A program made the translations under genes and the position numbers. DNA of 64,000 nt from Porites lobata (taxonomy: Eukaryota; Cnidaria; Anthozoa; Scleractinia; Poritidae): positions 2,067,501 to 2,131,500 of the forward strand of contig CALNXK010000031.1 of NCBI GenBank assembly GCA_942486035.1. The letters run 5' to 3'. How positions within the stretch are numbered: position 1 is the stretch's first letter; each line of letters begins with the position of its first letter. Of this stretch, positions 42,037-55,200 are shown one piece after another. Under the pieces are notes generated by a model. The model was given only the letters and a program-made list of their open reading frames with translations. It had not been told where the DNA came from and did no database searches.

Positions 42037-42042
42037 AATAAA
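42037..42042 (+). terminator. Candidate ALDH5A1 polyadenylation signal
   Basis: AATAAA about 1.33 kb after the stop codon, followed by a second near-match within 15 bases. It is the last AATAAA before the RAB7 3' end. Confidence 0.35.
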
Positions 42043-42081
42043 ATGAAATAAATGAAAAATAAACGTGAGAGAAGAACGGGA

Positions 42082-42141
42082 AAGGTAGCAAACGTCTCTC
42101 AGCGGCGATGAGGAAGGAGAAACGTCTGCCGTTCGCAGGCT
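42082..42141. repeat. Degraded foldback end
   Basis: GGAGAAACGTCTGCCGTTCGCAGGCTACG resembles the right end of the element at 25308-25825 only in parts (CGTTCGCAGGCTA). A partner arm is not clear. Confidence 0.35.
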
Positions 42142-42358
42142 ACGAGAAACGCGAAGATAAGGAGTCAGACAAAAATTATATACAGGAGGACTATTACAAA
42201 GTTTGTCACCAGTGTACAGTCTTTGTTTTACTACCCTTTTCTAGATAGAACCTCTCATAGAAACACAGCATTTCCTCTTCTTCAACCACCATGATAGTAG
42301 ACTTTATCTTCTCACACAAAAAAGTAAGATGCTGGCAATGTATACCAAACTTTTAGTT

Positions 42359-42364
42359 TTTATT
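42359..42364 (-). terminator. Candidate RAB7 polyadenylation signal
   Basis: AATAAA on the minus strand, about 760 bp after the RAB7 stop. With the ALDH5A1 signal this would put the two 3' ends about 300 bp apart. Confidence 0.35.
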
Positions 42365-43125
42365 GAATTATTATATTGTACGTTTCATCCTAGCATCTAC
42401 CAATACAGTAAACAGTAGTAATTTGTTGGTTGAATTTGCGATCATGGAATAATACATTTCAAGTAAATGATAATTAAGCCAATCTAATTGTGTGAAAAAA
42501 TGTCAATCTCCCTCCCATTTATGTCAAAATGCTACACTTTTTCACATGGAAAATTTTAGATAAACAAAAAGCATTTGGTGAAACCCTTTCACTCCATGAG
42601 AAAATAAATACCAGCTTTTAATTCTGTAGATAAATCCTACCGTGCAACCATTATTGAAGGCACTACCCACTCTATATGTTATAAACTATAGGGAGAATTG
42701 GTACAACGATTGCTGGGATCGTTTGGGTGGACAAGAGATACTTGTGATGGGTCCATGGTATCCAAAGGATACCATTAACCAAACACAACCAACACTTGAC
42801 CAGCTGGGAACAGAGCAACACTTCCATGCAGTCTCACTCATCTGTGGATATTATTAATTTCAGCAACGAAAATAAACTTAAATTTTACTTTCAACACTAA
42901 TCAGAGTAAAAGGGCTTGAACTGAATACCCTGCACTGTCAAGATGCAAGGCAGTCAGACTTGATTTTTCTAGAGTCTGTGGTGCCTTTTTTAATAACCAG
43001 TCAGTGCAAACACCATTTTGTTACAGAAAGAAAATATGTCTCTTTCATAAGGGAGAAATTTCATCTGCAAGTTAGGACAAGATCTTCAAGAACTACAGTA
43101 CATGTAAAACTATGATTCAGTCTAT

Positions 43126-43344
43126 TCAGCAACCACAGTCATTTGATCTTGGTTTGTTGTCTCCAGAGAGTTTTATTTGGTCTGGGAAGTCGTTGTATAA
43201 CTCAACCTCTGTTTCCTGAGCGAGGGCATTTTTCGCTATAGTCTGAAACGCTTGTTCAACATTGATGGCTTCTTTGGCACTTGTTTCAAAGTATGGCATG
43301 TCATTCTTTGAGTGACACCACCCCTGTGCACGTCTGGCAGAAAC
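43126..43344 (-). CDS. RAB7: RAB7 exon 4 and stop
   Basis: VSARRAQGWCHSKNDMPYF, ETSAKEAINVEQAFQTIAK, TEVELYNDFPDQIKLS, ending SNDCGC and TGA. The hypervariable tail is slightly shorter than in vertebrates. Acceptor CTAG at 43346-43345. Confidence 0.93.
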   Translation of the reverse strand, partial: VSARRAQGWCHSKNDMPYFETSAKEAINVEQAFQTIAKNALAQETEVELYNDFPDQIKLSGDNKPRSNDCGC

Positions 43345-46179
43345 CTAGAAGGGTACGTCAACAAAAATTTGCATCATTTAACATTGCAAGAATGTTTGAG
43401 ACCAAAGATAGTCCAAGACAGACTTGGAAGACAAAGAGACAGAAACATGCATGACATTTAACCATTATGCTTCTGGGACGCTATTGACAGTGATTTCAGG
43501 GAAGGGGGGTTATAATTGTTCTATCTATAGGTGAAATGAAAAACAGCAAAAATTCCGGGTTTATTCATGCAATATGTCTGCTAGCCTACACTTGCTTCTT
43601 TTCTATCAAGTGTCATCCAGTGAAGCTTGTTGTGTACCATGAAAAATAACTTTCTACCATCACAAAATGTTGCCCCGAGGGCATTTAAATCTAGCGGGAA
43701 CTAATAAAACTTTGGCTGCAATGGGAATGTTGTCTTTCTTTAATCTGAACTTGGGATTTACAATAGGTAGAACCCAAGTAATCCCGATTTATTAACAATG
43801 TGTGTCCTGGCAAAAGTTACAGTAAATTATATGGAACAGTCCTAATTTGACCATATTCGGTTCAGCCATATTCTCAGAGTAAAGTTGGAAGCCTATGTAG
43901 CGACCCAAGCATAAAGTTTATCTTCATACAACAATATAACTAATATCACATACAGTAACAGAGTGAGAAACATCTAGAAATTACATTGTACAATAAGTTT
44001 TACATAGCCTGAGTATCAGGCCTTCCTAAGAGGCTAGGGGAGAGGAGATTTGAGATGGGGGAGGGGGGAGGGGCAGAAGAGAAAGGAAGGCCTGACACAA
44101 AACCATTCAGCAAATCGTGTGACACAACCAAAATCTGGATGTGGCAGTGATTGGATAACACACAATACCCACTGACGTCACCGACCGCAAGAACGATCGG
44201 CAAGAAGCCATTGACATTTTTCATAGATGCTTTGATTTCATGTTACCGGTATGTGATACTTTTATGGACACAGACGCAGAGAGGAATTCAAAAGGCTCTG
44301 GAGGGCGCTCTCAAGTTCTTTCCTGGAATAAAAATAAAACCCGAGCAAGAATTGTGTTTTCAAGGCCTCGTAGTTTAAAGGAAAGATGTACTCGGAGTAT
44401 GGGAAAGCCTCATATACCAGCTTATGCCGAAACTGTCTCCGAGTATTGGTTTCACAAGACCGGGACAAAGACGACGAATCAGTGTTTCAGATATCTAAGT
44501 CCTGATTTACAACACCCTGCCGTTAAAAGGGTATTGTTACTGTAAATGGAAATACAGCGAGCTAGCCATGTATTGAGATAGCCGACAGCACCATTGCTTT
44601 TAAAAAGCTTGACTTTGCTTGTGGCGGTTACGATAGCGTACGTGATTGGAATTCGTTCGCTTCCTCTTCCAAAATTTTCTCACTTTTGAAATGTCTTAAG
44701 CTCAAGCGGGCGCCATCATATTTCGCCAACGGGATTGACCTTTGCTAAGGCTCTCACTTTTTTTAACTTGTAACAGCTTTCACGGGCTCTCTGGGAAGTG
44801 GTGGAATTTGCTGCTGCTTGATAATTTCTAGGCATAGGTGTTTCACCATCGCACATTGCTATTTATTCTTGCAGCTCCTTTCAACCACCCGAGGATACGA
44901 CGGATAACATCAGCTTTTTAGCTGCCAGACAAGCGCCTGATGTAACTCTGTAAACAAAAGCCAGGGGCACCCAACGAGGATATAGTTCAAAACCAACTAA
45001 CATAGCATTGTTGAACGTATTTTAGTATTCAAACGGTACATATAGGCATATTTTTATCCCCTAAAAACTTTTCATCTGTTCGGATTTCCTAGCTGAAAGT
45101 CTAGTGATCCGAAAATTATAGGGATAAAAACTTACCTTCTCGAAAATTTCAGCCAGGAAAAGGCTTCCGAAAATTCTAGGTGGCCTTTTTTATCGTCAAA
45201 ATCCGTTAAAAATGGGTAATTATACCATTTTGTATATGTTCGAAAATCATAGGAGAGGCAGGCAAGCAAGAAATTTTACAACAAATGTTCCGAAAATTCT
45301 AGATCTCAAATCGTCTTCCGAACAGATATTTTCCCGAAAATTGCCGTTGGGTGCCCCTGAAAAGCAATTTACAATTTTCCGGGGCACGTTTTACTGTAAG
45401 CGGTCCCTTCGGGATTTTTTGTGTTTTACGTCATCCTAACCATTTCGTACTTGCGGGCGCAAACAATAGAAACGTCATCATTACCTACCGATTCCTCGCG
45501 GCCCCTGTTCAAGCAAGTCGAGATTTTTTCTATATTGACTGTATGACTGTATATTTCAACTGTACGTACGAGTTACTAGAGTGCCTCCTCGGGATTATCT
45601 GGTACAAGTATTGCATGTTTATGAACCTGCAACGTGCCTTTGCTCACCTTCTGACAAGTAATGATTTGTTATTGAACCCTATAACTTAAAGACCTACGAT
45701 CCCAGGGCTTTTTCAGTCATTGTCCCTATACTCTGGAACAATCTGCCTATTGATATTAGACCGATCGATGATGAAAATAGATTTAAATCTAAGTTGAAGA
45801 CCTATCTTTTATATCATTGTTTTTTTTAAATTTCTGCTACATTGTAAAAATTATATGTAAATTATTCTACGATTTTTACTTTTTATATGGAATTTAAAAG
45901 CACTGAAAAGTATAAGCACTATATAAATATTTTATTATTATCATCATCGTTATTATTATAATTCTTCTCAGTTTCTACGTTCATGGGGTGTTACAGCAGC
46001 TAAACGCCTTTATTCAATCCATATGGACAATCTCCAAGCAGTTCAGAATTTCGCCTGTAGACTTGTGGAAAACAAGATGAATCAGTGACTAGTTTTAAGG
46101 ATCGAATTAGGCAACAACTTCTGGACATCTTCTTTAGTTAGTTATCTTTCACGTTTTTAGCCCTCTGTGTTTAACTATG

Positions 46180-46224
<45 letters not shown>

Positions 46225-49200
46225 CGAAACATTGACTCGAGAAAGCCCTGTGGGGAGGAGCCAATAAAATATGCATGTAATATGTACGTAAAAGTCAAAG
46301 ACAGGTGTTTCTGTCTGTTTCCGGTAGCTATATTTGTGCCCCTCAAATGGCGTCTCCGTACAAAACCTTAATTTTGCGTAACACATTTTGCCAAATATCT
46401 CACATATGAAATATTGCACAGACCTGATTCTTGTACTGAATGGTTTGCATTTATATTCTTCATGGCACGACAGCCTGTGCGCTTCTAAAAAATGGTTACG
46501 CATAGCGAATACCAGTGATGAAGGTTTCGGGCTGTGTAACTGACATAATCTGCATCACACATATCACAGGCGAGTATATAAACAACGCAATGCTGACTTA
46601 CAGTACTTAGCTTAATTTGTTTTGGCTTAAGATTTTGCTCCAGCGACATTGTGGAATGATGGAAGTTTAGCAGGGTTGTTTTTTTATTACGTAGAGCGCG
46701 TTTTACAGCAATGCATTAACCCACAGTTGCACCAAATTGAGAAATAGTTATTTTGTGTCCAAGTTGCAGAGAGAATAGAAGACAGAACTCTGTGATTTTA
46801 TTTAAAAAGAACAGTCAAGACCTTTAGTGTGTCATATATAGAGCAGATTTTACAAGTTAAAGATTGCAAGCAAGATGATTGTTTAAATAAGCAAAATCTC
46901 TCTTCCCTAGAATTAACACCTTATATGTTGTGTCCTTTTAGAATTCCGCTCCTCACATGACACAGCTAAATTTACCAAGTTCAACCCTCTCCATGCCAGT
47001 TCATAAAGTTTTGTATCTGCACTGAATTCTTGGACACAAATTGTCATAGGTCACCGAAATTTTGAGACTCCTGTGCATGTGACCTCTTTAAATTATGCAC
47101 TCATCTCTTATCCGGTTATGAATATCTCATAAACCTGTTCACATCACATCAGTCATTGTATTTCATGCATACGCTTTAATAAAATGCATCACAATGAGCC
47201 CAAGGTGTACCCTGCAACCCTAAGGGTAGAAGCAGCGCAAGCTCTTGTAACTTTTGCAATGTCCTAAAAACAAAAACAAAAAACAGAAAACAAAAAGAAA
47301 AGAGGGAAACAACAGCTTAGTAGCATGCATAAAATAACCAACTTACTGCTCTGTTTTCCAAATCAACTTTGTTTCCAAGGAGAACAAAGGGGAAATTCTC
47401 TGGGTCTCTTGGACTTGCTTGGATAAGAAACTCATCTCTCCAGCTGTCAAGGGTTTTGAAGGTACTGGGTTGTGTTACATCAAAAACAAGAACACAGCAA
47501 TCAGCACCACGATAAAATGCCACACCCAAACTTTGAAACCTTTCTTGACCTGCAGTATCCCATATCTGATATTTCAAAACAAACAAACATTTAACAGAAA
47601 GGTAGACATAACTTAAACCTCAGCTAAGGGATTGAGCTACACGTAAATGTGAGACAACAATTATATCAACAAATCAGAAATGTAGCACTAAAAATATTTT
47701 TTAGCCATTAAGCCTTTTTATTCTTCTGGGAGAGGGCTGTAGGAAATCTCCTACAGAGTATTTCTTTTCTTCCACCATTACATACCATTACATCTATTTA
47801 CTCAAGCAACAGCTCACACCCAGGCACGTCTGCCAGCCCCCGCAGTACAAAAATCTGGAGACATCTACAAATGAATGTCATTTTCAACAATGTCTAACTA
47901 TTCTCTGAAAATCACCCAAAGGCCTTCTGAATGTTCCCAATGTCGATAACAGCATTTGAAAACCGCTCCAACTTTCTACCACGTATTGTTCAATTTGATT
48001 GGTTGATTTCTAACCAATGACGATGCTCTGTTATACATTTTCCAATCGAGAACAGCTCAAATAAGAGCGCTAAATCCACCTCTTGTTTTATTTTCCTTTT
48101 TTGATATCTCCAAAATAACGAAATTAATGAAAAAAAAAATGAAAAAGCCCACGGTAGGTATTTCCTGGGAGATTTGAGACTCCTGGGAAAACTGGAAGAG
48201 TTGGCAGGTATGCCCATGACTGCTCAAGAATAGTATGCTGCGTCACTGATGTTCAGCCATAGTTGAAAACAAGCTTGTTTCCAGGTAACATAAAGTACAC
48301 AAGCTGTGTTCATAGAATTTTAGAGCCATATAATTTCACATAATTTTCATGCATGCTTTTGCATCTTAAATACACAGCGTTTTCAATACTAGCACTTCAT
48401 GAATAGTAAATTGTAAATCTGTGTATTCTAATAAAAACTGTTTTATCATTACAAAGTCTACATTCAAAAAATACAAGTTTTTTTTTCCTGGCTACACTAC
48501 ACATTTTGACAACAAGTGTCTGCTCAATTTCAAGCTTCCAGACTCAGGTTTTGGTTTATCTGCCATGGCAGCTTATTTGTTAGTTTTTTCTGGTACTTTC
48601 TAAAGGTGTAACAGTGTAAAGCTGTGTTGGGGCTTGGGGGGAAAGTAAAACACTTCTTTGACAAAATGAAGGGATTCAAAAGCTGTCAAAATCTGTGCTC
48701 AAGATGTCAGCTTTTGAATCCCTTAAGTTGGCCAACTGACTTCATCCACTCAGTTAACAAAGCTAAGACGTTTGTGTTTCGCAAGAGGTAACCTATCAAC
48801 AACAACAAAGGAATGCAAGAATAATGAAGTGGAATAAGTCCTAACCTGCATGGTGACTAGTCTGTCATCAACCATAACTTCTTTTGTGAGGAAGTCTGCT
48901 CCAATTGTTGCCTTGTATTGATTGCTAAATTTCTTGTTCACATATTGGTTCATGAGTGATGTTTTACCAACCCTTTTCAACAAAACAAACAAACAACAGA
49001 GGGCAATTTAAATTATTTTTTTAAGGACACATTTACACAAAAACCAACAACAGGGTCAATTGTTTCACCCTGCTTCTTGAGAATGCCTACAATGAATATG
49101 CAATCTAACCATCTTCCCCTTCTCTAAACACTAGTACACTGTAATAAAAGATGCAACACAATACAGAAACTATATGATTGTCTTAACTTCAATTAATTTT

Positions 49201-52200
49201 TAATAGAGATAATGACTTAATGGTTGCCAAAAAGGTTGAAGAATATGATACTGTCAGAATTATCTGGTGCCACACATCTTTCACAGAAAAATGTCTACAG
49301 TTGAACATCCAAGCAACCGCCCTTTATTAATCCGTCAGTGATCAGAAACCCACAAGAATTGTAGAAAAGAAGAGAAAATACAGTCTGAGATAGAAGTTGA
49401 TGACCAACTGTGCACCAGTAATGTTTCTCCGTCACATGTTTGTTTGGTTTTCTGCTAGAGATTACGCTAAAATGAGTGACAATCCTCTGTTAAGCAGCCA
49501 CTTGCCGGTACCACAAGGGTGGCCACTTGATGAAGGTTCAACTGTATCAGAGACCTTCAATATTCACGTTTTTTGCCAGCACTTTCAGTATTTTTCCTTT
49601 AATTGTGTAGAACATTTTCGAAAATGTGATTGAAACAATCCCTTGATAAAAAAAAAACAAAAGAAAGGAAATTAAAGTAAAGGAACTGCAAATTCATCAT
49701 GAAAAGCTCTATTCAAAAGCATTTGCAGGTTAGAGGTGTGTAAGTCAACTTCAGTTCTCAACAGAGATAAAGAATATGCTGCAAAAAGTTGGAAAGACAT
49801 GGAAATCAGCCAAAAAGTATAGTCCAGTGACCTTTGAAAAAGCATGACATCCAGATTTTAATGTTCCTGGGCAACTGCACTACAAAACGCAACATTCTGT
49901 TGGCTCTGTTGTAGTATGACACTCGAGCTTTAGGTCACCAACTTCAAAACAGGTGAACCATGAAAGAAAGGTCCACTGGCAAAACACTTTTCCACATGAA
50001 GAATGATTAAACATGAGAATGAAAATTCACACTCCAGTGGCCAAGTAAGATACAAAGCCTTCCTTGTTGAATTCTCTTATAAAAACCACAAATACTTCTG
50101 ACCTTTATCCCACATAAAAACATATTACTTCCATTTTCACAGTAAGCACTTGACTTTTCTTACAGTACTTTTGCCACTAAGACAAAAAAGTAAGGTATTT
50201 GGGTTCTTCTCCTACATGTAAATGGCTCAATTTGAGTACCAGCAAAGACAATGGCAGGATAATATGTGACCTCACATGTTAAAACGCTTTATCAAAGCAT
50301 TAATCCATTAGACAAACCGTTTTCGTTTTTCCCCATTCCATTAAAATGGTAATCGCCATCTGTTAGCAATATATAACAAGCTGTTTAAACAGCAAACAGT
50401 ATTTGTTCAGTTGATGTCAGAAAGCATTAAGACGGCAAAAAAGTCACAAACCATTTAAACAGCTATCACTAACATCAGCTCAAACAACGAAAGATTTATG
50501 TTAGAAAAGTATTAGCATTCCTTATTCCTGTATCAGGCTGCGCTTCTGTCTTCACAATATCAAGATACCTGCTTAAAGATTCTGATTGCTTTTTTAAACA
50601 AACCTTGAAGAAGCAGAAGGCAGTGCGTGCAAAACTTTGGAGTTCACATGTAAAATTCTCCAGCTGCATTATGGGTGTCTACAAAATGAAGACCAAAGAC
50701 CCAAAATCGAAGACCCAATACAGTAAAACCTCTATTAAGCAGACCCCCAATGAAGCAGACACCCTCCTATAAGCGGACACTAACCCAGGTCCCGAAATTA
50801 ATGTCTTATATTTCCCTTCATAACGAATCCCTATTCAGCAGACACTTCTATTAAGTGGAAGCAGACACTTGGATAAATTGCATTTGGCTAATTTCTATTG
50901 TTAAAAACCTCTATTAAGCAGACACTGAACTGAATTGACAATTGACCACTCCAGAAAATACCATAACATACCATAATGCTCTTTGTTTGTCACCCCAAAA
51001 TTTTGCATAAGCATTGTTTTCAGTTTCTCTTGGGGCCATTTTAACTCCCAAGAGAAATTGAAGACAATGCTTATGCAAAATTTTGGGGTGACAAACAAAG
51101 AGCATTATGGTATGTTATGGTATTTTTTGGAGTGGTCAATAGTAGTATTTGATTATGCCTTTGAAATACGTACTGTAGTCAATTAATAAAGATAATACAT
51201 TTCACCATCAACAATCTGTACGTTAGACTGATATCAGGCCATACAACTGTCATCTACAATCAAAGTTCACCTAAAAGTCTTGCACAAAGTACAGCACAGC
51301 CTCCTTAGCTTCCTTACCAACATGGAACTTTATCACAGTACAGAGTAACCGTTGAATGTTAATTGTTAACAAACATTGCACAATTTTTACAAACCTCTAT
51401 TAAACAGACACTTGGGAAGGTCCCAAAGGTGACCACGTGATAAAGGTTTTACTGCATTTAATTAATTTGAAGTCCACGAACACCAAGAAGGCAGTTTTAT
51501 TCACTTTTTCAGATGCCAACAGACAAGAAAAGGATTATAGGATCTTCATTTTGTAGTTTACCCCTGGTCAAACTTTTTTAACATTCAAAATTTACCATTA
51601 AAAAAATCAAAATTTGTGGAAAGCCAGCTTCTAAAGCTTAAAAGCCTATCAACGATCTTCCTTACTCAGTAACCTGCAACTCAGATTTGTTTGCTGGCGA
51701 TACTGTCCTTCATCGACACATAGAAAATAGATCGGATTGCGATCTACTTCAAGAGGATTTGACATCTGCCTCTGAATGGTGCAAGAGTTGGCTTGTTACT
51801 CTTAAGACCGAGAAGTGAGAAGTCCTACACATTACACGGAAGAATGATCCAATAAGATGTCAATATTCGTTGAATAACATCTTACTACCGGAAGTGGACC
51901 ACCACAAACACCTGGGACTTTGGTTGGAGTCGTCCTTATCATGCGATTATCACATTAACTCAATTTGTGCTAAAGCTAACAAGGTGTTGGGCTTGATTAA
52001 AAGGACATTTGGTTATTCAAACAAGACTGGTATCAAGACAGCTTTCAAGGTGCTAGTGATACCTATCCTCGAGTACACCTGCCCAGTCTGGAATCCTTAT
52101 CTGGTGAAACACACCAAGGCAATCAAAGCAATTCAGAGAAGAGCGTCCCGACTAATATGTGGCCCTGACAAAGAATATCCTGAAAGACTTTTAGAGTTAA

Positions 52201-55200
52201 AATGGGACTCTTTAGAACTGAGACGGAAATATCTTAGCCTAGTTCAAACGTATAAGATTATATTTGGTTACTGTGATATCAATTGCCATCATTACTTTGA
52301 TATTATTGGAATAACTCGAACTAGAAGTAAGCATGAGTATAAAATAAGGCCTAAAGTTGCCCGTACAAATTATTTTAAATATTCATTTTTTCATAGATAT
52401 ATTAATGATTGGAACTCTTTGCCTTCTGAAGTAATGTCATCTCCTAGCCTTCAGTCTTTTAAAGTTTCACTAATTAAGTACCTTCGCTCATAATTTACCT
52501 TAAAATATTAGGCATAGTGTCTTTAATATAAGTTTATACATTATTATTAGGCATCTAGGTTTATAATTTATAGTCTAATTTATAGTCTTTTAATATATGT
52601 TTATATATTAATTAATTATTTTTTTTCTTTTTTTTTCTTTTTTCTTTTTTGGAAGGTTATGTCTTAGCATGGGACTTTGGTTTCCCCCTACTACCGTCCT
52701 GTTAACCATTTTAGTGTTTTTGTTCGATTGTATATGTTAGTATTAGTTCATTTGTATCAGTTATGTATGGTTACGAACTGTGATTAAAGATTAAAGATTA
52801 AAGATTAAAGAACCCCCGTTTGTATAAACACTGAGGGGGCCATAGATAGTGTCTGTATTAATGTGGTGTCCACATCAAGCGGGTTGAATTTAGAGAAAAT
52901 CTAAGGGATTTCTTTCCCCAGGGGCAAATTAAACTGTCCGTAATACTGAGGTGTCCATGTTACACTAAGCTGTGATCAGGTGTCCTTCTTCCCTTTTTGT
53001 TTGGGAGATGAGGGGAAAGGGATGCTTGATACATTTACTTTGTGCATAGTCTGCCGAGTGCTGGAAATAATTTTTCTTACTTAAAAGGACGTGTCCTTTC
53101 AAACCTTTATTTTGAAAGGACATATTCACAAATTGGTCGGTCATTAATTAGCGTACCCTCAAAGATAAAAAGTCACTGTTTATTATTGGTAAATAAACGC
53201 CACCCTCAAAATAAGCACCGCATTTGAGGCATGAAAAATTTAATAAGTGAGTTTGTTAGGAACAGAGTTATCTTTCTTCGATGCTTGCTCCTTAATGTGG
53301 CTGAATAACAGAGTAGGCGTAGGTAGATTAACAGTTTTCCTATTTCATTGGTCAATATTCATTTACACTCGATTTATGTAAATTAAGAGTTGGATTTTAG
53401 TTGACTCCTTGGCTGTAAGGGATTTTGGGTTCAGGTCCTATATGTTGTCCACACTACCAACAGTAAACAGTGACTTTTTATTTCTGAAGGACACACTATG
53501 CGTCAATTTCAGACACTGTTTCCTTGGTCTTCCTAGAAATGCTGAAATGTTGTTCACACTGCCATACATAATGGATAATCCTAATTTGTACAGCAAATCT
53601 CCATTGAGTTTTATTTCTGATATCAACATGGAATATATCAGTCTTTGAGAAACTGACAATAGAGGCTCTCCATTACTAAAGGTCATGTCTGGCATGTGTA
53701 GCATCAGACTGAGGTTCCCTATGACATTGTTTTACAGTTGTCTTAGGAAAAAATTTGTATGGCTTTTTATGACTTCCAGTTAAATACTTCCATGTTTGGC
53801 TGTTTTACAGCTAATGGTTAACCTCACTTCCCCGAGGGAAGGCAAGGGTGTTACATGTAAATGCCCAGGTTATGTGGGAAATGTTGAAGTATACATTTAA
53901 TCACGGGATTTGACCAATACATTAGTTATTCCAGTCTAAAACAGACAGTTTGTACATTGGAAACAGTCAGTTCCTATCTCACACCTCTAAAAAAACAGTC
54001 AGGCATTCCTTGCCACCTTGTCCTTCTTACCACCCTGATATTTTTTTAAAAAGGCCATTTTATCTGGACCAAAAAATATATTAGAGGTTTATCACACAAA
54101 ATGATTCTTGTACTTATATTTGGGCATTTCAGGCGACATTTCGTTGAGTTTTGTGCATAAATACTGCAGGCCTTGAGCCCACAATACATAACTGCTGACC
54201 ACCTGGGGAGAACGTCTTAAAACATATGCTTATGAGCATTTCATTGGCATATAAATCTACATGCTAAAGGGCACATCCTGAAAATTTCACCCTTGTATCA
54301 CCAATTTGAACAATTCTGCCAATTTTTGTTGCTAATCTTTCGCAAGTTCATTAAATTTTGCTTGAATGTGATTTTTATTCAGATGGCAGTTGGTGTAACT
54401 CAGGAAAATGATATGTTGGTTTAGAACATTTCTTCCAATTTAGTTGATGTTTTGGGTAATGCTTTCCGTGCTAACTACAACACAATTATTAATTTTGTAT
54501 TTGTTTCATTACATTGTTGTACATGCTCAGAAAGAAAGAGTGCCCATGACAACAGTAGTTTTTAAAATGGAAATTCAGTTCAGAAAAAAAAAAATGGTGT
54601 ACACGATTTTATGTGTGCTACGAGTTCACAGCCAACTTCAAAGGTAGGTAGTCATCATTTGCACTATTGTGAAGCTATCTTCTTTCATCTCTCCCAATTT
54701 AAGGTTACATTGACTTTTGAACTATGCTTTTCCTTCTGGTTGTTGTTCAAACTGGCAAAGAAATCATGCGGAAAGTTTTCTTGTTCATCTTACAAAGCTT
54801 TCTTCGTCTTTTGGATCATTGAAGCAGGCAGCCATTTAAGTTCCAAAGCATGTGCTTTCAGTTGCATAAATCAGATTTCCATATATAGAAAGTAGAGCCC
54901 AGTAATTCCCTGGCAAAGAGAGCTGCTTTGTTTTGCCAGATAGGAAGACAAATACCGTACAATACTTAGCCATTTTTGTGTTTCTGCAACAGTCCGCTTT
55001 CACTGCAATGCAAAGTTTACCTTTCCTCCACAGCATTTTACCTTTTAATGTTTTCGAAATGAACTCAGGGATGTAAAAAAGCATCTAAGACAAAAGCTAA
55101 GTCAATTAAGTGCTCGGACATTATGTCTGAACATTACTGTAACATTAGACGGACAATGTCCGATGTACAACAGTAACTACCAGCACCTGTTGCCCCTGGT

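Noticed and set aside
46177..46503. Tyr-rich and Ile-rich frames on both strands
   Set aside because: Products of the (TTA)n microsatellite.
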